57,251 bases of DNA from a virus (IMGVR_UViG_3300046468_000977:1-57251), one strand, 5' to 3'. Positions 7,496 to 16,177 are shown, counted from the stretch's first letter. Program-made: numbers and translations. Notes: a model not told the origin generated them from the letters alone.

Positions 7496-9715
7496 TTATG
7501 AGTTCTGCCGGAACTCTAGAGCAGCTTTGGCGTCACGTATAGCCATTTCTTGTTCATGTTTTTTCTGCTTGATAGCCATGTCCAACTCAGCTTTCTCCTG
7601 CGCGATCTGCATCTTAACCTGATGCTCCTGCACTTTAGAATCTTGTTCAGCTTGCTGCGCTCCTTGATCACCACCTTGCTGCATCGCTTGATCACGCTGG
7701 ATCTTCTGCACAGCTTTCATCGTGTTGTTGATCGCTTCTTCAGCATATTGCAACACTTGCTTGGCATCTCCCACCATCCCTTGAAGGGCGGGGTCGCCCG
7801 CAGCTAACTGGGCAGTGTCACTAATGTGCTGGTAGAATGCCTGTAAGATAGGCAACACCTGAATTGGGTCTGCTTGGCCCTCATTGATCGCCTGAATGAT
7901 TTGATCCAATGCCGGAACATGAACCTCCAAATGTGTCCCATGTAGCTCACTCGCGATTACAGGGACGTTCTGACCCTGCTGCAATTGCTGGTTCTCGAAG
8001 TAGGCAATCTTAACATCTACCGTAGGACGCTTCTCTACGTCAGGCGCAATATACCTGTTAGCCAAATCATGGCCCACACGGGTCGATACAATGTCCCTAG
8101 TCAAGTTCTTACGTCCAACCTCATCAAACTGCCCACTGATCCCCTGTAGCTCTTTCAGGGCCACCATACGGTTAGCATGCGAACCATTACCAATCGAGCG
8201 AACCGCCTTCGTCCGACTCACATCCAAGGTCTTGATAAACTGCTCAGGAACCCCACGCTTCGCACAACGCTCAAAGAAATCTTTAATCGACCCATCACGC
8301 TTCTTGGTCGTAACCACCCGACGAACCACTTCCCGCAGTAACCTTGTCCACGATGCATAAAACAGGTTCAAGGATGCACCAGACAAACGAGTCGTTACAT
8401 CCATATCAGATACAACCTGCATCTGATTCCTGTATGGTGAACTCTGATTCGCTCCATACGTGCTAACCGTATCAGTGTTCAACTGCAACTGCTGCGTCAA
8501 ATCTTGCAACGCTGGCTGCACCGCAGTCCCCAAGTTAGGGATCGCCTTCTCAACGATCTTAACATTCGGACTCATCACCGCATACGCACCATAGTATGTA
8601 AACTGTAACTCATCCAACGAACGCTGGTTCTCAGGCTGAATCATCACCGCCGATGCCAACATAGCCCCATCAATCTGCTGACAACGCAACCTGTTACTAG
8701 TCTGAACATGTGCAAAAATCCTCTGCCCCAAACCACGAATCGAATGATACGTCCCGTTCGATCCCACACCATACGTAAACATCACATACGCTTGCTCCGC
8801 ATTATCATAGCGAGACACTTTCTTATACAAAAATTCTTTGGGGCTGTCCTCTGCACACATGTAGTGACTCACCGACCCATCCATCTCCTTCACCCAGTAA
8901 TGCAACACCGCAACAGTAGGGTTCTGAATCCCCTGATAAATGTCGTTGTTCTTCATCTCCTGCTGAAGAATCTCAAAGTTCTCTAAGTTGCTACTCCGAT
9001 TCCTACCCTTAGTCGTGGCATTCTTAGAAATGACCCGCTTAACCTCCTCCACATCCCAACCAATCTTAGCCGCTGCTTCAGGATTCTTGATGAATGCATA
9101 TAACTCATGCAACAGGTAACTCCTTCGTCCCACAGATACATCGATACAGGATTCAGATGCAGCGGTTTGTCTAGGGATCAAGATATCACTGAACCCACCA
9201 ACGCGAAACTTCCAGTCTTCAGGCGTGTCAAAGTAAGCGATGGAAACCCCATGCTTAATAAATGTGGTGCATAATCTTAGATATGCGCTGTGGAATTCAG
9301 GCCATGATCGGATCAAATGTGTAAGCTCATCAGATACGATGCTTTCCATCGGCTCCATCTCACTACGCTCCCCCATAGTCCCTTTAACCTCAACGAGTGA
9401 TTCTAGACTCGAATAGAGATCGACATATGCAGATAGTGCGATGTCTAGTAAGCGTTGAGCTTCTCCGAAATTTAAGTTCGTTTTGAGCGGTTGGCCACTC
9501 GTCGCGAGACTTCCCTGATTATAAGGGGCCGAGCCGTCGAACATCGCGTCGATTCTGGCTCTGTTGACCGCCGACTTTTCATCTGCTTTCGCAAGCGTGT
9601 TAAAAATAGATATAGCGCACTTAACATCTTTGAGTCGTGTTTCAACGGGTTTACCTTTTTCCGTCAGAGCATCGAGTTCTAATCCGTCAATTTCTAAAGG
9701 ATAATCTGTAGCCAT
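7496..9715 (-). CDS. Portal protein
   Basis: 739 residues, the usual size for portals of podovirus-like phages. The C-terminal ~100 residues are Gln-rich and strongly helical (repeats of Gln, Glu, Ala, Lys), typical of a portal barrel or crown region. Two-thirds of the way through there is a Gln-rich helix (LQQGQN-like). It is followed by scaffold and capsid genes, the normal portal-scaffold-capsid order. It would form the dodecameric ring through which DNA is packaged and ejected. Assignment rests on length, composition and order, since portals share little sequence. Confidence 0.75.
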   Translation of the reverse strand: MATDYPLEIDGLELDALTEKGKPVETRLKDVKCAISIFNTLAKADEKSAVNRARIDAMFDGSAPYNQGSLATSGQPLKTNLNFGEAQRLLDIALSAYVDLYSSLESLVEVKGTMGERSEMEPMESIVSDELTHLIRSWPEFHSAYLRLCTTFIKHGVSIAYFDTPEDWKFRVGGFSDILIPRQTAASESCIDVSVGRRSYLLHELYAFIKNPEAAAKIGWDVEEVKRVISKNATTKGRNRSSNLENFEILQQEMKNNDIYQGIQNPTVAVLHYWVKEMDGSVSHYMCAEDSPKEFLYKKVSRYDNAEQAYVMFTYGVGSNGTYHSIRGLGQRIFAHVQTSNRLRCQQIDGAMLASAVMIQPENQRSLDELQFTYYGAYAVMSPNVKIVEKAIPNLGTAVQPALQDLTQQLQLNTDTVSTYGANQSSPYRNQMQVVSDMDVTTRLSGASLNLFYASWTRLLREVVRRVVTTKKRDGSIKDFFERCAKRGVPEQFIKTLDVSRTKAVRSIGNGSHANRMVALKELQGISGQFDEVGRKNLTRDIVSTRVGHDLANRYIAPDVEKRPTVDVKIAYFENQQLQQGQNVPVIASELHGTHLEVHVPALDQIIQAINEGQADPIQVLPILQAFYQHISDTAQLAAGDPALQGMVGDAKQVLQYAEEAINNTMKAVQKIQRDQAMQQGGDQGAQQAEQDSKVQEHQVKMQIAQEKAELDMAIKQKKHEQEMAIRDAKAALEFRQNS

Positions 9716-9764
9716 TGTCGTTCTAGATTACTTTGTTATTTTTAACTAGTCAATGGTTTAGAAG

Positions 9765-9792
9765 TTGACATGAAAATCGTGTTTAATATCGT
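9765..9792 (+). promoter_or_regulatory. Sigma-70-like promoter for the lipoprotein gene
   Basis: A perfect TTGACA at 9765-9770, a 16-base spacer, then TATCGT (9787-9792, 4 of 6 matches). The ATG at 9801 follows eight bases later, so the leader would be only a few bases long. It lies in the 85-base gap divergent from the portal gene. Confidence 0.5.
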
Positions 9793-9800
9793 TGAGGGGT

Positions 9801-10052
9801 ATGAAACGTGTAATCGAATTATTAGCCGTCGTAGCCTGTATCTTGTTTAGTGTCTCTTGCGCCTCGACTGGTGTGACGGGTAGTCTACCTATCCCGTTCA
9901 CGGACCCCGCTGAAGATGTTCGAGCGGTTATTAATTTGCGTCCAATCCCACCGAAAGTGTGTGTCGGGCTTGATGTTATCGCTAGACCCCCCAAATACGA
10001 GGAACTCCCAGTTCTTGAAGAGGTGGAAGTTATTGCCGAAGCACAAGACTAA
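9801..10052 (+). CDS. Small lipoprotein (moron-like)
   Basis: 83 residues. Positive N-terminus (MKR), a hydrophobic core, then SVSCAS, a plausible though imperfect lipobox with the acylated Cys near residue 20. The mature part is short and proline- and acid-rich. I chose the ATG over the upstream TTG at 9792. It is a single plus-strand gene inside a minus-strand structural run, with its own promoter and terminator, suggesting expression independent of the lytic programme. Possible roles include superinfection exclusion or an outer spanin, but a better spanin pair exists at 48203-48518. Confidence 0.65.
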   Translation: MKRVIELLAVVACILFSVSCASTGVTGSLPIPFTDPAEDVRAVINLRPIPPKVCVGLDVIARPPKYEELPVLEEVEVIAEAQD

Positions 10053-10531
10053 CTAAGAGTAGACTCATCACCCCAAACCCGTTCCGTTAGCAAGTCTGAC
10101 CGAACGGGTTTTCTTTTTCCGTTTTCTAACCTCAATATAGCATAGGGGAACCCTTTCCTAGTGTGTTCCTTAACCATATACACCTCCCCCGCTCTTGGAC
10201 CCTTTGCCCTCGGATTTATCCGGTAAATTGCACCGTAATGTGATACAGCGTAATCGGGATATTCAGGGATTATCTTTGCTTTATCCACGTTGAGAACCCA
10301 GTCTTTAGTAAATGGTTTGTATTGGGGATCATCTATTTTATCTGGGTCAAACCTAAACTGCCGCCCTTCAGGATCTTTAACAGTTACGTAAGACCTATAA
10401 CCAGTCCATTGTGGTTTTAATGGCTTCTTTGTCTTTAAATTAAAGACCTGACCATTGCCCGCAACAACATATCTATTATCTGCTTTGGGTATATTTCGGA
10501 ACCCCACGGGGATGACATAATCTGAAGACAT
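10049..10531 (-). CDS. NUMOD4-like protein without a nuclease domain
   Basis: 160 residues with two similar halves. Each has a Y-x-V/A-x-x-x-G-x-I/V-type strand pattern (NRYVVAGNGQVFNL and DYAVSHYGAIYRI). This resembles the NUMOD4 module found N-terminal to HNH homing endonucleases, which binds DNA. No HNH, GIY-YIG or other catalytic motif is visible, so it may be a nuclease remnant or a repurposed DNA-binding protein. Its last codons coincide with the terminator of the convergent lipoprotein gene. Confidence 0.5.
   Translation of the reverse strand: MSSDYVIPVGFRNIPKADNRYVVAGNGQVFNLKTKKPLKPQWTGYRSYVTVKDPEGRQFRFDPDKIDDPQYKPFTKDWVLNVDKAKIIPEYPDYAVSHYGAIYRINPRAKGPRAGEVYMVKEHTRKGFPYAILRLENGKRKPVRSDLLTERVWGDESTLS
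10076..10119 (+). terminator. Intrinsic terminator of the lipoprotein gene
   Basis: aacccgttc (10076-10084) pairs with gaacgggtt (10102-10110), a perfect 9-bp stem, followed by a T-rich tail. It overlaps the 3' coding end of the convergent minus-strand gene. Confidence 0.75.
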
Positions 10532-10572
10532 GCCCGACCCTAGCTTAACAGTAATAAATTACAACTGTTAAG

Positions 10573-10830
10573 TTATTTTTTCTTCTTACTTTTTTTAGCC
10601 CTCTTCCGGCTAGTCGCTCTCAGGAAAGCCTTTCTCTCTGCTTCGGTGTAGCTTGCTCGCTTTTTCCCCGATGCCGTAGCCTTTCTTTTTTTACGGTTCC
10701 CCGCAGCTTTTTGCGCGGAAGTTAGTTTATTCCGTGCTTTTTTTGGTAAGTAGCGACCGCCCTTAGAGTCTGACCCCCAATCTTCTTTAGTCCACTTATC
10801 TAAGTCTTTTTGTGATTTCTTCTTCGGCAT
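10573..10830 (-). CDS. Small lysine/arginine-rich protein (DUF5872-like)
   Basis: 85 residues, extremely basic. The N-terminal pattern LDKWTKEDWGSDSKG-GRYLPKKA matches a small conserved phage family I recall as DUF5872 (recall, not searched). The C-terminus ends in a run of Lys and Arg. Such proteins may bind DNA or condense it in the head. It overlaps the stop of the upstream gene by one base (TAATG). Confidence 0.6.
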   Translation of the reverse strand: MPKKKSQKDLDKWTKEDWGSDSKGGRYLPKKARNKLTSAQKAAGNRKKRKATASGKKRASYTEAERKAFLRATSRKRAKKSKKKK

Positions 10831-11009
10831 TACTTGTATCCTCCCCCTTTAGCTTTGTATTCCCGCGCGAGCATCTGGGCTTTTCTCGCAGACCATACAC
10901 CAGCGGGACCGCCTTTAGAACCTGCTTTAATGCGCTCAAACAATCTTTTACGCATTGTGGGCTTAGTATAGTTACCCGCACTGTTTACTGTAGATTTCTT
11001 TTTCTTCAT
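10830..11009 (-). CDS. Small basic phage protein (WSARKAQMLA family)
   Basis: 59 residues from the ATG at 11009 to the TAA at 10830. It contains GNYTKP, a basic helix, GSKGGPAG and WSARKAQMLAREYKAKGGGY. I recognise this composition and motif order from small conserved phage proteins of unknown function that sit near genes like the one just downstream. It overlaps its upstream neighbour by 4 bases and its downstream neighbour by 1. The basic, Gly-rich sequence suggests nucleic acid binding, by inference. Confidence 0.7.
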   Translation of the reverse strand: MKKKKSTVNSAGNYTKPTMRKRLFERIKAGSKGGPAGVWSARKAQMLAREYKAKGGGYK

Positions 11010-12334
11010 TCAAACTCAAGTTTTATTGCTCTTGATGTTCCTGCTAACCCCAAATAAGCACTGTTGTCCTTAACCACTGCCGCCGTCGAGTATCCTGTTC
11101 CGAGGCTCATTATACCAGAACCTTCTTCAACTGTGAGCTTACCATCCATAAACTCATACTCGTAATCTTTCCACTGAATCTCGAGCGTGGCGGGGTTTAT
11201 TCGGAAGCATTTCGTATCTGCCCAGAAAGCACTATATAGCCAACCATCAGGCCCGAGGTAGCCGTGAAAGTTTTTGTTCTTATTGGCGACAGATAAGTAT
11301 TCTTTAGGTAGTCCTACTTCTCGATAAGAGTCGTCTGAACAGTTTATTACTAGGAACTTTTTACCTTGGCGGGGTAAGCAGAAAATCTTATCAACTGACT
11401 CAACATAAGTGGCCCCAACATACTTTACTGAAAAGCCGGAAACCCCTGACGTGACTGGTGGCCCATCTAAATATTTAAATACGCCATTTTTATCAATCTT
11501 TGCAACACTCGTTCCAAGTGCGGGTGGCATATAAACCTCTCCTTTCTTATCGGAAGCCGCTCCCCAGATATGATTAAACATTGTAAACCTCTTTGGTTTT
11601 GGCGGTCTGAATGAGGACACTTCTTCTGTCTTTGTATCGTAGGTGTAAATCTGAAGCGTCTTTGTATATGATGGCATGTAGATTATTCCGTTGGTCCCTT
11701 CTGCCCCCGACCTAACTTGAGGACTCATCCTAAATTTCTTATCTACAGAAATTGAACCTGTCTTTCTACCTAGTCGTGCTATCGAACTTGCGTAGGCGGG
11801 TAAGAAATAAGTGTAACCGTCTGACGCTTCTACATTTCCAATGAAACCTTTGTAGCCTGTATCCTGTCTTTCGATACTGTCTTCGGCAGTATTTGTTTTA
11901 ATATATACATCGGATTTATACCCCAATGAGTGGATCGTTCCATCATCACTTAGAGCCATTGTTCGCGTCTTTGTTAGGTTCCCCTTGAACTCTCCTCCTA
12001 GATACTTGAAGCGGGGCCAAGGTGTGTAATTATTTGTGGAGAAACTTGATGTCACACTTGATGTCACACTTGATGTCACACTTGATGTCACACTTGATGT
12101 CACACTTGATGTCACACTTGATGTTACACTTGATGTCACACTTGATGCCACACTTGATGCCACACTTGATGTGACGGAAACGGCAGGGGTGACAAATACA
12201 CTTGAAGTAACAGAGACTGATGAAGTAACCGATGGATCTTTCTTAACGGTTGGTTTAGACTCACCAAATTCGTCAAGCTCTTTTAAAGCTTCTTGAAGAG
12301 CCTTGATTAAATCGGATATTAATTTGTATAACAT
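11006..12334 (-). CDS. Repeat-stalk protein with a beta-propeller-like domain
   Basis: 442 residues. A short helical N-terminus (~1-25) is followed by a Ser/Thr/Val stalk of 4-residue repeats (VTSS, ~35-100). The rest (~110-442) shows a recurring four-strand pattern typical of beta-propellers (for example GYTYFLPA, NGIIYMPS, KGEVYMPP, DGWLYSAF, each ending a short strand run). This could be a virion-exposed receptor-binding or adhesion module. No catalytic residues are recognised. Confidence 0.6.
   Translation of the reverse strand: MLYKLISDLIKALQEALKELDEFGESKPTVKKDPSVTSSVSVTSSVFVTPAVSVTSSVASSVASSVTSSVTSSVTSSVTSSVTSSVTSSVTSSVTSSFSTNNYTPWPRFKYLGGEFKGNLTKTRTMALSDDGTIHSLGYKSDVYIKTNTAEDSIERQDTGYKGFIGNVEASDGYTYFLPAYASSIARLGRKTGSISVDKKFRMSPQVRSGAEGTNGIIYMPSYTKTLQIYTYDTKTEEVSSFRPPKPKRFTMFNHIWGAASDKKGEVYMPPALGTSVAKIDKNGVFKYLDGPPVTSGVSGFSVKYVGATYVESVDKIFCLPRQGKKFLVINCSDDSYREVGLPKEYLSVANKNKNFHGYLGPDGWLYSAFWADTKCFRINPATLEIQWKDYEYEFMDGKLTVEEGSGIMSLGTGYSTAAVVKDNSAYLGLAGTSRAIKLEFE
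12044..12175. repeat. 12-bp tandem repeat, 11 copies, encoding VTSS
   Basis: acttgatgtcac-type units run without interruption from 12044 to 12175 with only single-base variants (gtt, gcc, gtg). They are in frame with the minus-strand stalk gene. The near-identity suggests recent slippage expansion, so copy number may vary between isolates. Confidence 0.95.
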
Positions 12335-12340
12335 ATTCCC

Positions 12341-12610
12341 TTACCACTTTACTTTGTTTGCCCAGTAAGCTGCGGAGCATGGACCTTTTGCTATGTTCTT
12401 GCGATGCCTGCTCTTAAACGCTTTTCGCTGCTTGGCACTCTGATTAGTCTTTGCACCCTGTTCCCCGAACCTGATTAACTTAGGTTTGCCATTGCAGTTA
12501 GCGACTACAACATGGGATTTAGTTTTATGGCTGGGTGTGCGCTTTGCTTTGCCCATACCGGAAACCCCTGCTCGTTTTAGTAAGCTTTTGCGTAACTTAG
12601 CGTTCGACAT
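12341..12610 (-). CDS. Small basic conserved phage protein
   Basis: 89 residues, basic. KRTPSHKTKSHVV, LIRFGEQG and SAAYWANKVKW are motifs I recognise from a conserved phage family of unknown function. Located among other small basic proteins (10573, 10830), which suggests a shared late function such as DNA packaging or head maturation, by inference. Confidence 0.65.
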   Translation of the reverse strand: MSNAKLRKSLLKRAGVSGMGKAKRTPSHKTKSHVVVANCNGKPKLIRFGEQGAKTNQSAKQRKAFKSRHRKNIAKGPCSAAYWANKVKW

Positions 12611-12614
12611 TGGA

Positions 12615-13676
12615 TTATGACATTCTTTTGTTTATAGCTTCTTGGAAAGAATCTTCTTTCTCAACAAACATTGGGGCGAGTTCACTGAAGAACTTTAGAC
12701 GTTGTTCGCTATTATTTCCCTTCGATTGTTTGCGGAGGTAGTTTATCAGGCGGCTTCCTTCTTTAGATAAGTAATCGAAATTTTCGTCTGACTTAATTAG
12801 TTTGTAAAGCTGGTCAGGCTGCGTGAGTCTTTTCCCCGTTTCTTTAAAGTGTTCTCGCTGAAACTTCCCCAATGCTTGAAACAACTCATCTCTATCGTCA
12901 AAGTAGCTTTTTTTTATATCACCACTACGTGGGGGATAAGCCGTGGGTTTCCGTGAAGGAGAGTCATCCTTGAGTGTGTGCTTAAAACTTTTATATACGG
13001 TGTCAGCCTTTGGCTCAAATTCTTGAGCGCGATATACTTTATGCCCTAACTCATGTTCGAGCGAAGTCCTAGTCACATCATCTTTTATTTCACCCGCTCG
13101 TTTCTTCATAGCTGAGTCGTCATCTCGGTCTATTTGAAGATCCTTATCTTCAAGGCCGACGAAGCCCCCAAAATTTGTGAACTCGTTTAATATTAGGTTG
13201 TCAATGTATCTGTCTTGTAACCTATCTGCTTCAATTTGATTGATACCTTCTTTCGTGGTCTGATCCAACGCGAGATCCGCATTGTGTAAACCAATCTTTA
13301 CAGCACGGGGGCCACCTACGTTCACAGTCTCATCTTTTATATTATAACTAGCCCCGTAGTTAGGGTTTACGTAAACAGGCACATCTTGGAACATCCGCTG
13401 CCCAAAGTTTTTTTCTTGTAGGAAATCTTCCCTTCGCACTGCGGCATTGCGAGATTTGTATGGGCGGCTCCTCATCTCACCCTTGCCGTAACCCTTAGCG
13501 GCAGCTAATTCTTTTCTAAGTTGTTCCTCTCCCCCGTAATACCCTTTAATGAACTCAGCGGCGTTTGTTTTGTATGGGCCTGATACTTCTCTGTCGTTAA
13601 ATGCTTTTTTACCAATCAGAGAAATCATCTGCTTAGATGTAAGCAGTTTATTTTTTAAGCTCTCCTCTGATGGCAT
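12615..13676 (-). CDS. Putative zinc metallopeptidase (HELGH)
   Basis: 353 residues. An HExxH zinc motif (H208-E-L-G-H212) sits in a helix after a charged region. Upstream segments are Tyr/Asn-rich and helical. The third zinc ligand cannot be fixed by eye. It sits among late genes between the glycosyltransferases and basic proteins, so it could process virion proteins or act on the host during entry. A maturation protease is one option, as none is otherwise apparent near the capsid genes. Confidence 0.5.
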   Translation of the reverse strand: MPSEESLKNKLLTSKQMISLIGKKAFNDREVSGPYKTNAAEFIKGYYGGEEQLRKELAAAKGYGKGEMRSRPYKSRNAAVRREDFLQEKNFGQRMFQDVPVYVNPNYGASYNIKDETVNVGGPRAVKIGLHNADLALDQTTKEGINQIEADRLQDRYIDNLILNEFTNFGGFVGLEDKDLQIDRDDDSAMKKRAGEIKDDVTRTSLEHELGHKVYRAQEFEPKADTVYKSFKHTLKDDSPSRKPTAYPPRSGDIKKSYFDDRDELFQALGKFQREHFKETGKRLTQPDQLYKLIKSDENFDYLSKEGSRLINYLRKQSKGNNSEQRLKFFSELAPMFVEKEDSFQEAINKRMS

Positions 13677-13732
13677 AGCGGGAGAATACCATTTCTAGCG
13701 GGGCAGTCAATAACGTGGGTTTGAGCGGTGTT

Positions 13733-14380
13733 TCAATTCAATTTTTGTGCGTATTCCTTAATTAGTTCCTCTCTGATTTCTGAAGATAAGTTGCCTGAGA
13801 AGTGACATATGAAGTCGCCTTCAATGTAATTATAGTAAAAGCTGTTGAACTTACTTGTTACGTATTCGACATCTACTTTGGTGGAGAAATCTAGGATGTC
13901 TTTTTTCCAAAAGTAATTCATTGCATCGTTATCCCACCACACATCCCACAAATATTTTGGGTTTTTTTCACCCCACTCCCACCACAGTTTAAGGAGTTCA
14001 ATTGACCATTCAGTATTCTTTATAAAAAACTGACCAGTGTTCAAAACGTGCCGACACTGTTCACCGCAATATTCGCCACAGCCCTGACTCGCTATTATTA
14101 AATCCTTATCGCCTTTAATAAAATCCTCTATGCGAATAGAGTGATTCATAATCAATGAGTCGATGTCAGACCAAAACACCCAATCCACATCTTCTTTCTC
14201 GAAAATATCAAGAATGAAAGGGATTCTATACCAAGCGGGATGCCTGTCTTTAGGATATTCAATCCTTTTGTGAAAAAATTGATATGCCTTAGCGTCGCAA
14301 TAAGATTTGGTATTGTTGGTTACAGTTGATGACCAAGAGTCGTAATTGGGAGTATATAACTGAGCAATCGCTATCTTCAT
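13733..14380 (-). CDS. Glycosyltransferase, GT34/GMA12-like
   Basis: 215 residues from the ATG at 14380. FWSDIDSLIM provides the DxD motif (D72, D74). The N-terminal AIAQLYTPNY and the later NTGQFF and WWDNDAMNYF patterns resemble the galactosyl/mannosyltransferase GMA12-MNN10 group. I prefer this ATG over an upstream in-frame start because it begins the conserved strand and has an AGGGGG-like sequence eight bases before it. It lies 13 bases after the GT25-like gene, so the two are probably co-expressed. Confidence 0.65.
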   Translation of the reverse strand: MKIAIAQLYTPNYDSWSSTVTNNTKSYCDAKAYQFFHKRIEYPKDRHPAWYRIPFILDIFEKEDVDWVFWSDIDSLIMNHSIRIEDFIKGDKDLIIASQGCGEYCGEQCRHVLNTGQFFIKNTEWSIELLKLWWEWGEKNPKYLWDVWWDNDAMNYFWKKDILDFSTKVDVEYVTSKFNSFYYNYIEGDFICHFSGNLSSEIREELIKEYAQKLN

Positions 14381-14393
14381 AGTTTTACCCCCT

Positions 14394-15149
14394 TCATAGT
14401 TTTGGCGCTTCATGCCCATAAAATTTTAAGCGCATTAGATCCTCAATGGTGTTATTCAAACCATGTGTTTCCCAATAATTACGCTGCTTCTCGTAATTCT
14501 CCCTATGGAGACTATCAACATTTTGAGGGTTTATTTCAGACCCAAAAGAATTTTTGTAGAGTAAGAGGGGTATCGTGTAAGTATTTCCTGAGTTGTAAAC
14601 TAATTGATCCGAAACTGCCCTCGGCAATACCCCATTGTCTAATTTGAATTTTTCATCGGGGCAATGTAGCCTTATCAGTTTCTCTGCATGGTTTCTAGTT
14701 ATAAGGTAACACGCCGTGGAATACTCATTTATAAATCTTGTGTGGATGTAGTAGTAGACACAAGTAGTGCATATTACGCTAATCTGACACACATCCCAAT
14801 CATAGGGGAGCCTCTCGAAAAAATCCCCCCAAGAAAAGCCCCAAAAGTTTACTAAGTCTAACTCACAGTCATCTTCCATCACCACAGCATATGGTTCTCC
14901 CGAAGCGTAAAACTGCTTGATAGCATCCAAATGTGAAATTGCACAACCAATTTCAGAAGGTGACATGTCTGGCGGGGTTTCTCCTTCAAGGAGATAGCGT
15001 AAGTCTTTTTTCCCGTCGTGAGCAGATACTCGGTTGTAATCGGTTATACCCCATTGTCTAAATTGATCTTCCATGAAAGCCCATCTGTCCTTCCGGTGAT
15101 CTAGGTTGATGCAGTATATCTTACTTATCCCATTTAACTTACTCTCCAT
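14394..15149 (-). CDS. Glycosyltransferase family 25-like
   Basis: 251 residues. The N-terminal INLDHRKDRW, EIGCAISHLDAI and VVMEDDCEL (E92-D93-D94) are hallmarks of GT25, the LPS galactosyltransferase group. No membrane segment is seen. Together with the next gene and the lone gene at 3115 it makes three glycosyltransferases. The acceptor is unknown. Confidence 0.75.
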   Translation of the reverse strand: MESKLNGISKIYCINLDHRKDRWAFMEDQFRQWGITDYNRVSAHDGKKDLRYLLEGETPPDMSPSEIGCAISHLDAIKQFYASGEPYAVVMEDDCELDLVNFWGFSWGDFFERLPYDWDVCQISVICTTCVYYYIHTRFINEYSTACYLITRNHAEKLIRLHCPDEKFKLDNGVLPRAVSDQLVYNSGNTYTIPLLLYKNSFGSEINPQNVDSLHRENYEKQRNYWETHGLNNTIEDLMRLKFYGHEAPKL

Positions 15150-15255
15150 CTTTGGCGGGGGGTTTGCGAAAGTTCATTTTGAAAGTATTCTAGATTTACA
15201 ACTTTTCAATAGTAAATTACTAATGGTAATATGAGCTACAGAAATACTTTTGATT

Positions 15256-15498
15256 TCATTTTCTGCGGGAAGCGACTTTCGCTGCATATACTTCTGCTCT
15301 CCTTTTGAGAATCCTCTCCTTGTTCTTGAGGTAGTAACTTTTGTTATAGTCTTTTCTCTGCTCGAACTTTTCTGGGTCGGCAAGCTCCTCCACTCGTCGC
15401 TTGCTCATTATCCGATCCTTGTTGTTTAGGTAATACTGACGCTGGTAATCCTTCCGTGCATCCCGATTCCTGCCGTAGTAGCTCTCTGCTTTGTCCAT
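15256..15498 (-). CDS. Small basic repeat protein (YYLKNKxRI repeats)
   Basis: 80 residues from the ATG at 15498. It contains two similar ~30-residue units (QYYLNNKDRIM and SYYLKNKERIL), rich in Lys, Arg, Tyr and Asn. Such YYxxNK repeats often precede HNH or endonuclease VII domains, but none is present. The upstream in-frame sequence to 15714 looks non-coding, and a promoter lies there, so I chose this start. It is the first gene of the minus-strand run that reaches the portal. Confidence 0.6.
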   Translation of the reverse strand: MDKAESYYGRNRDARKDYQRQYYLNNKDRIMSKRRVEELADPEKFEQRKDYNKSYYLKNKERILKRRAEVYAAKVASRRK

Positions 15499-15508
15499 AT
15501 TTCGCCCT

Positions 15509-15537
15509 ATTTCAAGTGTGTGCAGGGTTTTAGTCAA
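15509..15537 (-). promoter_or_regulatory. Candidate promoter for the minus-strand block at 15498
   Basis: On the minus strand, TTGACT (15537-15532), a 17-base spacer, then TGAAAT (15514-15509). The ATG follows 10 bases later, close to the start site. The -10 box is weak. Confidence 0.4.
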
Positions 15538-16177
15538 GTTTTTTCCTGTAGACACATATATACATATATCGTGCCTCACAAAAAACACCGTATAGGGGGG
15601 TGGCGTGTCAAACGAAAAACAAGCGTAATCGGTTGAGGGCCAAGAGCCAAACGGTGACCGCTCCTGAGTCGCGGACCTTGCATCGTGAACCATTAGCCAT
15701 GATCCCTTTTTCATTATTCAAGTATCAGGAATCAAAATGCACGGTGCCGGAATCATTTTCGAGGGTCACGGGCTGATCTTGCTGCTCTCCCGATCTTGAA
15801 CCCTAATCTGAGAAATGGCGCGACTTCTCGAATCGTGTTTCGTGAATCTTGCACCTTGAATCCTGTATAATTAACTAGGAAAAAAGGCGCTGGAAAATCT
15901 CACTTCGAGCGGGGGCAATGGTGCAAGGTGCAAGGATCGTGCAAAATTGTTTCGATTTATCTTTACTTTCGATTCTAAAACTTTCGAGGAAATAGCTCTC
16001 TAACTCATTGATTTACAACGGTTTAGATCGTAGCGTCAGGATGGCCTGTGTTGCGTGTTCAAGGTCTTTTCCTTAGTCCTATAAGGGGCGAAAAGTGAAG
16101 CTCTCAAAAACGATCCTCGATTAATTTGCATTAAAAACCCCTTAAAATGGAGGTTTTGAAATAGTCTGAAAATAATG

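Noticed and set aside
7550-8986. Short plus-strand frames opposite the portal gene
   Set aside because: They are antisense shadows of a 739-residue coding gene. None has a promoter, spacing or recognisable sequence.
9758-9994. 78-residue minus-strand frame opposite the lipoprotein
   Set aside because: It overlaps the plus-strand lipoprotein, which has a signal sequence, promoter and terminator.
15499-15714. N-terminal extension of the YYLKNK protein up to 15714
   Set aside because: The extra 72 residues are of a different composition and overlap a likely promoter, while the ATG at 15498 starts the repeat units.
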